Assembly (NCBI GenBank): GCA_964629575.1
Contig: CAZVUM010000022.1
Location: 1 to 64,000, forward strand
DNA length: 64,000 nt
Origin: JAYPWI01 sp964629575
Lineage (GTDB): Bacteria > Actinomycetota > Acidimicrobiia > Acidimicrobiales > Poriferisodalaceae
Direction of reading: 5' to 3'
The notes beneath the pieces are model-generated. The model was not told the DNA's origin, did not search any database, and was given only the letters and a program-made list of their open reading frames with translations. Position numbers and translations under genes: made by a program. The number at the start of each line of letters is the position of its first letter. The first letter of the stretch is position 1. Positions 25,768 to 32,677 of the stretch are shown in pieces.

Positions 25768-26112
25768 GTGCTCGACGTCGGCGAATCGCGGTTCGAAGAA
25801 CTGGTCGAAGCCGCCCTCGCCCAGATCCCCGACGAGCTCGCGGAGCTGATGGACAACGTCGTGTTCTTCGTCGAGGAGCGCGGCGACCCGCCGGACCTCC
25901 TCGGCCTCTACGACGGTGTCCCGCTCACCGAACGCGAAAACTACGGCGGCCTCGTCCTCCCCGACCGGATCTTCATCTACCGCCTCGCCATCCTCGACAT
26001 CTGCGAAACCGAAGACGACGTCGTCGAAGAGGTCATCATCACCGTCATCCACGAGGTCGCCCACCACTTCGGCATCGACGATGACCGGCTCCACGAACTC
26101 GGCTGGAGCTAG
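25768..26112 (+). CDS. Minimal zinc metallopeptidase family protein (zincin)
   Basis: A 114-residue protein of the small zincin family common in actinobacteria. The zinc motif HEVAHHFGIDDDRLHELG (HExxH at residues 95-99) sits at the C-terminus, preceded by PDLLGLYDGVPLTER and the conserved LPDRIFIYR. Family members are predicted cytoplasmic metallopeptidases of unknown substrate. The start is the GTG at 25768 behind a GAGTGAAGG ribosome binding site. It is divergent from the alcohol dehydrogenase with 35 bp between starts, so their promoters must share this short region. Confidence 0.88.
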   Translation: MLDVGESRFEELVEAALAQIPDELAELMDNVVFFVEERGDPPDLLGLYDGVPLTERENYGGLVLPDRIFIYRLAILDICETEDDVVEEVIITVIHEVAHHFGIDDDRLHELGWS

Positions 26113-26273
26113 TCAATCCACGACATCGCAGCACGTGGCTGGAGCTATCGACTGCCCGAGGCAGCATGGGTACTGCTCCTGCGCTCGCCCCAGGCTCGCC
26201 CCAGGCTCGTCCCAGACTCGCCCCCTGTGACTGATCAGGATGTGAGCCGTGGGGGTGAACGGCCGATTCGTCA

Positions 26274-27995
26274 TCAGCCTTGCGGCTCGGTGCTGGACAC
26301 TTGTCGGCCGTTTCGGGTGATGTGAGTATGGGCGTGGGCGATGGCTTCGTCGAGGTCGGTGAACAGGTGGTTGGCGTGGGCGAGGCGGTCGATGGCTCCG
26401 ACCTCTCGCAGGATGCGGAGGTGTTCGCTGCGTGGGCCCTTGATGAGCACGGTGATGCCGCGGCGCTCGAGCTCATCGATGGTCTCGGCGATGGCTTGGG
26501 CGCCGGATGCGTCGAGCATCTGAAGGTCAGGGAAGCGCAAGATGACAACTCGGACGTCACCGACCGCGGTCAGTTCATGGAGGAACCGTTGGACTGCTCC
26601 GAAGAAGAGGGCGCCGTCGAGGCGGTAGGACACGATGTGATCGGCTCGCAATTGCGCTGCTGTGTCGGAATCGATCAGCGGGAGCGGCTCGGCGATCGGT
26701 ACCGAGGTCCGGGCCAGCTGGCGCAGCGCAAGGACTGCGGCGACGGCCATCCCGACCTCGACGGCGAGGATCAGATCGAACGCGACGGTCACGAACGCCG
26801 TCACAGCGAGAATGAGGGCGTCGGAGCGGGTCGCTCGCACGATGGCCCGGATGTTGTGCACCTCGACCATGCGCATTGCGGTAACCATCAACACCCCGGC
26901 CAGCGCCGCGAGGGGGATCTCGGCCACCAGCCCCGATCCGGCCAGAACGACGCCCAACAAGACCAGGGCGTGCACGATCGACGAGATCCTGGTGCGAGCG
27001 CCAGCCTTGACGTTCACTGCCGTACGGGCGATTGCCCCGGTCGCCGGCATCCCGCCGAACAACGGGGACACGATGTTGGCGAGACCCTGACCGATCAGCT
27101 CACGGTTGGGGTCATGGCGCCCGGTCCCGGCCATGCCGTCGGCGACCTTGGCCGACAACAGGCTCTCCAGAGCAGCCAGGGCCGCGACCGCGAGCACAGC
27201 GCCGGACAGCTCCGAGACGAGCCGCGTAGAGACCTCGGGAAGCGCCGGCGCCGGCAGCGACGAGGGCAGTTCCCCAATCACCGCCACATCGACGTCCATG
27301 AGCTGCGCCACAACGGTCGCGGCGATCACCGCCAGCAACGATGCCGGCAGACCCCGCCGCAACCGAGGTGCCAGCACCATGACCACGACCACGACCACGA
27401 CCAGGCCAACGGCGCCCCACAAGCCGTCGCCACCGAGGGCGTCGCCAAGGGCTCTGGCTGCAACCACCGCGGTGTTCTCTCCCTCCGGCTTCGTGACGCC
27501 GAGCGCGGCCGGGACCTGCTGCAAGAAGATGATCGCAGCGATCCCAAGCGTGAACCCCTCGATGACCGGCCAGGGGATGAACGCCAAGAACCGCCCGAAC
27601 CCTGCAACACCTGCAGCCACGATCACCAGGCCGGCCAGGATCCCCACCAGGAACACGGCATCGATCCCGTACCGCGCCACGATGGGCACCAACACCACCG
27701 TCATGGCCCCCGTCGGGCCAGACACCTGGACATTGGAGCCGCCAAACACCGCAGCCGCCAGCCCGGCGACGATCGCAGTCACCAACCCCGCGTCGGCCCC
27801 CAGGCCCGCTGTGATCCCGAAGGCCAAGGCCAAGGGCAACGCCACGACTCCGACCGTCACGCCAGCGATCAGATCGCCACGCCAGGAACCGGCCAGCCCT
27901 GAATAGTCCCGACGAGAAGGCAGCAGCGACCGGCCACGCCGGCCTGCCTCGGCTACACCGGCCCGCCAGGAGCGCGAGGCAGTCTCCGAGTTCAT
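26274..27995 (-). CDS. SulP-family anion transporter with STAS domain
   Basis: A 573-residue SLC26/SulP transporter. About 10-12 hydrophobic segments start with DLIAGVTVGVVALPLALAFG (the family signature), followed by GSNVQVSGPTGAMTVVLVPI and GMPATGAIARTAVN. The C-terminal STAS domain (about 450-573) contains the LDASGAQAIAETIDELERRG anti-sigma-antagonist-like helix. Substrates in the family are sulfate, bicarbonate or other anions. The ATG at 27995 overlaps the stop of the upstream ArsR-family gene by ATGA, so the two are cotranscribed and coupled. A four-fold gaccac repeat codes for a run of valines in one membrane segment. Confidence 0.93.
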   Translation of the reverse strand: MNSETASRSWRAGVAEAGRRGRSLLPSRRDYSGLAGSWRGDLIAGVTVGVVALPLALAFGITAGLGADAGLVTAIVAGLAAAVFGGSNVQVSGPTGAMTVVLVPIVARYGIDAVFLVGILAGLVIVAAGVAGFGRFLAFIPWPVIEGFTLGIAAIIFLQQVPAALGVTKPEGENTAVVAARALGDALGGDGLWGAVGLVVVVVVVMVLAPRLRRGLPASLLAVIAATVVAQLMDVDVAVIGELPSSLPAPALPEVSTRLVSELSGAVLAVAALAALESLLSAKVADGMAGTGRHDPNRELIGQGLANIVSPLFGGMPATGAIARTAVNVKAGARTRISSIVHALVLLGVVLAGSGLVAEIPLAALAGVLMVTAMRMVEVHNIRAIVRATRSDALILAVTAFVTVAFDLILAVEVGMAVAAVLALRQLARTSVPIAEPLPLIDSDTAAQLRADHIVSYRLDGALFFGAVQRFLHELTAVGDVRVVILRFPDLQMLDASGAQAIAETIDELERRGITVLIKGPRSEHLRILREVGAIDRLAHANHLFTDLDEAIAHAHTHITRNGRQVSSTEPQG

Positions 27996-28339
27996 CGCGA
28001 CTCCCCCTCTGCGAGTTCTTCCAGCACGGCCCTGGTCTCCTTCAGCGTTGCGATCAGCAGGTTTCTCGCGGCCTCCAACAGATCCAGCAGCAGCGGGTGT
28101 TTGACGGCATAGAAGACGGTGGTGCCCTCTCTTCGAGTGACGACCAGCCCCGCCCGACGAAGCACTGCCAACTGCTGTGACAACTGCGACAACTCGAGGT
28201 CGACCCCGGTCGCAAGATCCGACACCGAACGCTCCCCGTCGGCGAGCACCTCCAACGCTCGGACACGCGTCGGGTGCGCCAACGCCTTGAACAGCTCCGC
28301 CTTGACCTCGAAGACTGGCAAACCCTCGTTGTCCCGCAC
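27992..28339 (-). CDS. ArsR-family transcriptional regulator of the SulP gene
   Basis: A 115-residue winged-helix protein: FKALAHPTRVRALEVLADGE, then the recognition helix ELSQLSQQLAVLRRAGLV and the wing REGTTVFYAVKHP. It lacks the CxCD metal motif of the first ArsR protein in this window, so it probably senses something other than arsenic. The GTG at 28339 follows a TAGTAT box by 6 nt. Its stop overlaps the SulP start (ATGA). The arrangement implies it represses its own operon. Confidence 0.9.
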   Translation of the reverse strand: MRDNEGLPVFEVKAELFKALAHPTRVRALEVLADGERSVSDLATGVDLELSQLSQQLAVLRRAGLVVTRREGTTVFYAVKHPLLLDLLEAARNLLIATLKETRAVLEELAEGESR

Positions 28340-28345
28340 GCCCGC

Positions 28346-28360
28346 ATACTAGTTCCGTAT
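28346..28360 (-). promoter_or_regulatory. Leaderless -10 box and possible operator of the ArsR-SulP operon
   Basis: On the minus strand ATACGGAACTAGTAT contains a TAGTAT box 6 nt before the GTG start and also forms an ATAC-N7-GTAT dyad, the type of short AT-rich repeat ArsR proteins bind. A repressor bound here would cover the promoter. Dyad function is inferred. Confidence 0.4.
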
Positions 28361-28467
28361 TCATGGAAATTCACGATCAGACGAACACACGATCTTTGCG
28401 GACCGGCAGCGGATCTCGACGTATCTCCGGTGACAGGACGGTTGTCGTGCTGTGGTAGCGATGTGAT

Positions 28468-28758
28468 GTGACCGCCAGCGGATTCGAGCTCTCGATTCAC
28501 GTGCGTCCTGGGGCAAGCCGCGACCGGGTCGAAGGGGCCTTCGGCGGCGTACTCGCAGTTCGGGTAAGCGCACCGGCTTCTGGCGGCGACGCCAACCGAG
28601 CCGTGTGCCGCGTCGTCGCTCTCGCATTCGACGTGCGACCCGGTTCGGTCGAGATCATCGGCGGAACTCGCAACAGGCGCAAGCGTGTGCGAGTCCATGG
28701 CGATCGCCTGCGGCTCGCCGCTCGCCACAGGGAGTTGCTGACCAACGGGCACCGGTGA
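28468..28758 (+). CDS. DUF167 (YggU-type) family protein
   Basis: A 96-residue protein matching the DUF167/YggU family: HVRPGASRDRVEG, LAVRVSAPASGGDANRAV and VEIIGGTRNRRKRV are its three conserved blocks. The structure of relatives is a small alpha/beta fold; the function is unknown, possibly nucleic-acid related. The start is a GTG at 28468; an upstream ATG is out of frame. It is divergent from the ArsR-SulP operon. Confidence 0.85.
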   Translation: MTASGFELSIHVRPGASRDRVEGAFGGVLAVRVSAPASGGDANRAVCRVVALAFDVRPGSVEIIGGTRNRRKRVRVHGDRLRLAARHRELLTNGHR

Positions 28759-28921
28759 CCCGACCGTTCGTGCGCTGGTAGCTACATGGCGGAGTTCTAT
28801 CCGGGCGCTCCTTCCGGCACCATGACCCGGAACCCCCTTGCAGAAGTCCGTCGACTGGCTGGCCCGCATCGCGGTAGCGATCGAACACCTGTTCAGGTCG
28901 GAGGGGAAGTGCGGACCCTTC

Positions 28922-29875
28922 TCAGTGGAGGGCTTGCACCAGGAACGGGGTCACTGCCTGGATGAAGCCGGGGGTGTTCTGGCCGTGGACGTTGTGGCCG
29001 GCGTCGGGGACCGTGACCAGCTGACCGGCGGGGAGCGCGTCGGCAAAACGCTGCGCGGCCTGTGCCGTCAAGATGTTCGAATCGGCGCCGCGGATGAGCA
29101 GCGTCGGCATCGTCATCTTCGGAGCATCGTCGAGCTGGAAGCGGTCGTGGCGGGTCCTGTGCTCCTGCGTGGTGCTCAGCCGCGGCCCGTGATCCCGCTT
29201 GCTCACGTACTTGCCATCTGCTCGCTGGAGCAGGTTGTACTTCACCGTCCGCTCGATGTGTTCGCGTGAGCGGTAGGGGTCGTACTTCTGTACCACGTCG
29301 ACGAAATGGTCCAGGTCGTCGAACTCGCGGTGCTCGGTGACGAAGTTGCGGATCGTCTTGGCGCCCGTCTCGGACATTTCCGGTCCGATGTCGACGAGGA
29401 TGACTCGGTCTGCTCGTTCGGGCTGATCGAGCATCAGCCGCATCGTGTTCATGCCGCCCATCGAATGCCCCACGATCGTCACCTGACCCACATCGAGGGC
29501 ATCCAGAAACGCTGCAGCATCAGCGGCCATCGCGGTGGAGCTGTAGTCGGCGTCGCGGGCCCACTCGCTGTCGCCGTGTCCCCGCTGATCGAGGCCGAGC
29601 ACGTGGAAACGGTCCGCCAGATGCAGGCTGACGAGGTCCCAGCTGTGGGCGGACTGGTTGCCACCGTGCAGCAGGAGAATCGTGTGATTCGCTGGCTCGC
29701 CCCACTCGAGGAAGTGGAAGCGTCGGTGTCGAGCGATCACATGGCGCGACGTGTAGCGAATCTCGGGGCCGTGGCTCACCCCGAGATCGGCGGCGCTGGC
29801 CACCAGGCTGGCGAACTCGTCCGTCGTCGTCATGTCGAACGGCTCAGATGTTGGGGCGAATTCGTTCAGGTACAC
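28922..29875 (-). CDS. Alpha/beta hydrolase
   Basis: An alpha/beta-hydrolase-fold enzyme of 317 residues from the GTG at 29875, which has GGAG five bases upstream; an ATG at 29833 would give 303 residues with a poor ribosome binding site. The oxyanion region is LLLHGGNQSAHSW, the nucleophile elbow GHSMGGM contains the serine, and the terminal VPDAGHNVHGQN carries the catalytic histidine. It is likely an esterase, lactonase or C-C hydrolase; the substrate is not clear. It starts 11 bp after the methyltransferase stop, in a same-strand run with the acyl-CoA dehydrogenase and D-amino-acid oxidase. Confidence 0.88.
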   Translation of the reverse strand: MYLNEFAPTSEPFDMTTTDEFASLVASAADLGVSHGPEIRYTSRHVIARHRRFHFLEWGEPANHTILLLHGGNQSAHSWDLVSLHLADRFHVLGLDQRGHGDSEWARDADYSSTAMAADAAAFLDALDVGQVTIVGHSMGGMNTMRLMLDQPERADRVILVDIGPEMSETGAKTIRNFVTEHREFDDLDHFVDVVQKYDPYRSREHIERTVKYNLLQRADGKYVSKRDHGPRLSTTQEHRTRHDRFQLDDAPKMTMPTLLIRGADSNILTAQAAQRFADALPAGQLVTVPDAGHNVHGQNTPGFIQAVTPFLVQALH

Positions 29876-29886
29876 AGATGCTCCGA

Positions 29887-30516
29887 TCAGCTGCGTCGCA
29901 GTGTGGCCCACAGACCCGCCCCGGCGCGTGCCCACACGCCGCGCCACGTTCCCGGAAGGGCCGCCGCGACGTCCTGTGGCGGGAGGTGAATCGGGGTTTG
30001 ATCGCCGAGTGTGTTGACCCATACGACGACTCCATCAGGGCGCAGCACCCGATCGACCTCGCCGGGAAACAGCAGCATGTTCACCATCAGCACCGCGTCG
30101 ACGTGATCGGTACCGAACGGCAGCTGCGAGGCGTCGCCGCGGACTTTCGGCGCGTCGTCGGACGCGTGGGCCAACATCTCGGCGGACAGATCCAGCACGA
30201 CGACGGTGGCGCCACGTTCGACCAGGACCCCAGTGCCGGCGCCGGTACCCGAGCCGAGCTCGAGCCAGCGGCCGCCGTTGGCAACGTCTCCGCGATCGAG
30301 GGCATCGATGATCGGAGCGACCTTGAGATCATCGACCCGGTCAGAGGCCCAATCGGGCGCGAGCCCGTCGAACAGCTGGGCGATCTTCGCGGCCCTCTCC
30401 GCGTCCCAGCGACCGTCGAACGCCACCTGACGGGTGACCTTGCGCATCGGGTGGTCCGCTCCCGCGAACGGTTCGGGGTCGACCGTTCCAGGGGCATCGG
30501 AGAGGCGAGTCAACAT
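29887..30516 (-). CDS. Class I SAM-dependent methyltransferase
   Basis: A 209-residue methyltransferase with the SAM motif WLELGSGTGAGTG, the acidic VVVLDLSAEML, GDASQLPFGTDHVDAVL and a LRPDGVVVWVNTLG strand, as in UbiE-like enzymes. The ATG at 30516 lies 4 bp from the stop of the acyl-CoA dehydrogenase; upstream in-frame sequence belongs to that gene. The substrate is unknown. It probably forms one transcript with the hydrolase downstream and the dehydrogenase upstream. Confidence 0.85.
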   Translation of the reverse strand: MLTRLSDAPGTVDPEPFAGADHPMRKVTRQVAFDGRWDAERAAKIAQLFDGLAPDWASDRVDDLKVAPIIDALDRGDVANGGRWLELGSGTGAGTGVLVERGATVVVLDLSAEMLAHASDDAPKVRGDASQLPFGTDHVDAVLMVNMLLFPGEVDRVLRPDGVVVWVNTLGDQTPIHLPPQDVAAALPGTWRGVWARAGAGLWATLRRS

Positions 30517-30520
30517 GGCG

Positions 30521-31633
30521 TCAGAGCCGCCCCGCGTCGAGATCGAGACGGCCGCGCGCAACGTTGATCGACAGCACGTCGGTGGGCCCCTCGGCCAGAC
30601 GAAGAGCGCGGACCTCACGAAGGATGCGGGAGAGGGGATGCGCATCCGTGAGCGCCTGACCTCCCACGAGCTGGATCGATTCGTCGACGATCAATCCGAT
30701 CGTCTCGGTGGCGAAGGCCTTGGTGGCCATGGCTTCGTTGATCGCGCCGTCGCCGGCATCGATGAGCCTCGCCGTGCGGTACAGCGCGCTGCGAGCGGCA
30801 TACGCCTGTACGCGCAGCGACCCGTACCTCAGACGCACCCGCTCGCCCGCGCCGAGCGGCTGGCCGCTGCGATGCGGCCGTTGCAGATATTCCGCGACGT
30901 ACTCGAGCACGAAACGACAGCGGCCGACGCAGTCAGCGGCGATCGCCATCCTCACCGCGGTGACCTGGTCCATGGCCTGGTTCAGACCTTTGCCCGGTGC
31001 TCCGATCACGTGGCTGGTCGGCACGCGCACGTCGTCGAAGGTGAACGCTGCGTGGTGGCTGCCATCGAGCGAGCCGAACCTGCGGGTCAACGTGACGCCG
31101 GGGCGGTCCGTCTCGATCACGACCATCGCCGGTCCCGAACCCTCGACCTCGACGAGGGTGTTGATGAAGTCCGCGTCGCCGCCACCGGTGACGTAGGGCT
31201 TCTGGCCGTTGACGACCAGCTCGTGACCTTCGGTGATCGCCCAGGTGGCGCGTGGAGCGTCGTCCGGCTCGGTGAACCCGAACCCGCCCCGCTTCTCTCC
31301 AGCGAGCACGGGCTCGAGAAAGTCGGAGCGCAGCGGTTCGTCGACGCCGGCAAGGACCCCGGGACCCGGGCCGAAGATCCCTGAGAGGCTGCCGACGTCG
31401 TGCGCTCCGAGCTCGTCGCGGACGATCGCCAGCGCAAGCGCTCCCGCGGCTGTGCCACCGTGATCGGCCGGCTGGGTCATCGGGAAGATCTCTGCCCGCT
31501 TGGACAGCGCCCGCACCTCGGCGGCCAGCTCGGTGGGTTCGAGCGCGTTGCGGTCGAGAGCTTGGAGTCGACGCGCCAGCGCGTTGGCGCGGTCGCGCAC
31601 CGCCGTGTGGTCACTGTCCAGAAAGTCGGGCAT
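30521..31633 (-). CDS. Acyl-CoA dehydrogenase
   Basis: A 370-residue FAD-dependent acyl-CoA dehydrogenase. GGFGFTEPDDAPRATWA corresponds to the FAD/substrate signature, followed by VVNGQKPYVTGGGDADF, and the C-terminal LAEGPTDVLSINVARG places the catalytic base Glu near residue 348, as in medium-chain enzymes. It should oxidise an acyl-CoA to the enoyl-CoA, passing electrons to ETF. The frame remains open upstream into the antisense of the oxidase gene; homology begins at the ATG at 31633. The three crotonase-family loci in the window would act on such products. Confidence 0.92.
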   Translation of the reverse strand: MPDFLDSDHTAVRDRANALARRLQALDRNALEPTELAAEVRALSKRAEIFPMTQPADHGGTAAGALALAIVRDELGAHDVGSLSGIFGPGPGVLAGVDEPLRSDFLEPVLAGEKRGGFGFTEPDDAPRATWAITEGHELVVNGQKPYVTGGGDADFINTLVEVEGSGPAMVVIETDRPGVTLTRRFGSLDGSHHAAFTFDDVRVPTSHVIGAPGKGLNQAMDQVTAVRMAIAADCVGRCRFVLEYVAEYLQRPHRSGQPLGAGERVRLRYGSLRVQAYAARSALYRTARLIDAGDGAINEAMATKAFATETIGLIVDESIQLVGGQALTDAHPLSRILREVRALRLAEGPTDVLSINVARGRLDLDAGRL

Positions 31634-31656
31634 CGTCGCTCCTGCGCGTGGCTGCT

Positions 31657-32592
31657 TCAGTTCAGCAGATCGAGCCGCTCGGCGACCTCTTGGGCGCAGC
31701 CCCACGACATGATGAAGCCTGCGCCCCCGTGCCCGTAGTTGTGCACGACGGGTCGTCCGTCGTCGAGGAGGCCGGCCTCGAGCCTCACCCCCGGACGTCC
31801 CGGCCGAAATCCCACGCGGACGTCGTGTATCGGGCGGCCGGCCACCCGCGGATCGAGTACGGCTGCGTCGGCCATGATTCGGGCGGTGAGCTCCTCGTCG
31901 GGATCCTCGCGCGTGTCGTCGACGTCGCGTGCCCCGCCGAGATAGAGGTGGCGGCTCCGTGGATAGACGTAGCTGATGCGGGACTGGTCGATCTCGTCCG
32001 AGATCCCCTCGTGGATGTCGCCGCCTTCGACGAGGACCATCTGTCCGCGGATCGAGAAGAGCGAATCGTCGCCGACCAGCCGGCGGGCGCCGAGGCCCGT
32101 GCAGTTCACGACGACGTCCCCCTCGACGTCGCCCAGGACGTCGAGCTCGGTGAGTTCGATGGTGCCGCCGAGCCGATCGAACTCCTCGAGGAGCCACGAC
32201 AGGTAGATCGGTGGGTCGATGCGGAAGCCGTCGATACGAAGGCCGCTGGCGTAGCCGGGCGGCAGCTGGTCGGGGGTGGCGCGTCGTACCCAGGGTGTCA
32301 GCTCGCCCCAGTGAGGTGTGGCGTCGGCCTTGAGGTCGAGGTGGATCATCGGCGCGACGCCCGTGTCGGGCCGCCGGGCCAGCGTGGCAAACGCCTCCCG
32401 GCTCGTCAGCGCCCACGGGCCTGTCCGCTCCCTGGGCTCGACCGTGGTCGGCCCCCAGATCGCACCGGCGACCACCGACACACAGTCGTGGGGGAGTGCC
32501 GCTGCGACGATGTGGGCGTCGTGGCCCCGGCGGCGCAGCGCGATGGCCGTCGTCAGACCGGAGACCCCGCAGCCCGCGACCGTCGTTCGCAT
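31657..32592 (-). CDS. D-amino-acid oxidase family FAD enzyme
   Basis: A 311-residue flavoenzyme of the DAO family. The N-terminal dinucleotide-binding motif VAGCGVSGLTTAIALRRRG, the central VVNCTGLGARRLVGD and the C-terminal signature VVHNYGHGGAGFIMSWGCA match D-amino-acid oxidases closely. The reaction would be oxidative deamination of a D-amino acid to a 2-oxo acid with H2O2. The ATG at 32592 has a strong AGGAGG ribosome binding site. It stands first in a same-strand run with the acyl-CoA dehydrogenase. It is divergent from the RND pump gene. Confidence 0.92.
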   Translation of the reverse strand: MRTTVAGCGVSGLTTAIALRRRGHDAHIVAAALPHDCVSVVAGAIWGPTTVEPRERTGPWALTSREAFATLARRPDTGVAPMIHLDLKADATPHWGELTPWVRRATPDQLPPGYASGLRIDGFRIDPPIYLSWLLEEFDRLGGTIELTELDVLGDVEGDVVVNCTGLGARRLVGDDSLFSIRGQMVLVEGGDIHEGISDEIDQSRISYVYPRSRHLYLGGARDVDDTREDPDEELTARIMADAAVLDPRVAGRPIHDVRVGFRPGRPGVRLEAGLLDDGRPVVHNYGHGGAGFIMSWGCAQEVAERLDLLN

Positions 32593-32677
32593 TCATCCTC
32601 CTGAGTCCTGCAGAGCCTGTCACGGTTCGATCGAGGGGCACCACGTTTCCTCAGCCAGGCCGCGGGATCGCCGATGG

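Noticed and set aside
26185..26225. Short repeats of ctcgccccagg as a possible CRISPR or regulatory array
   Set aside because: The units are only ~11 bp, adjacent and imperfect, without spacers. They look like local slippage in an intergenic region.
27377..27405. gaccac hexanucleotide repeat in the SulP gene as a phase-variation switch
   Set aside because: The repeat unit is six bases, so copy changes would keep the reading frame. It simply codes for a valine-rich membrane helix.
28759..28921. Intergenic stretch with GC-rich stems (ATCGC-GGTA-GCGAT) as a tRNA or small RNA
   Set aside because: No cloverleaf, anticodon arm or T-loop sequence can be fitted; only a 5-bp hairpin is present, which is expected by chance at this GC content.
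32318..32677. Upstream extension of the RND pump frame into the D-amino-acid oxidase region
   Set aside because: That part is antisense to a gene with clear family motifs, and the hydrophobic N-terminus of the pump begins only after 32678.
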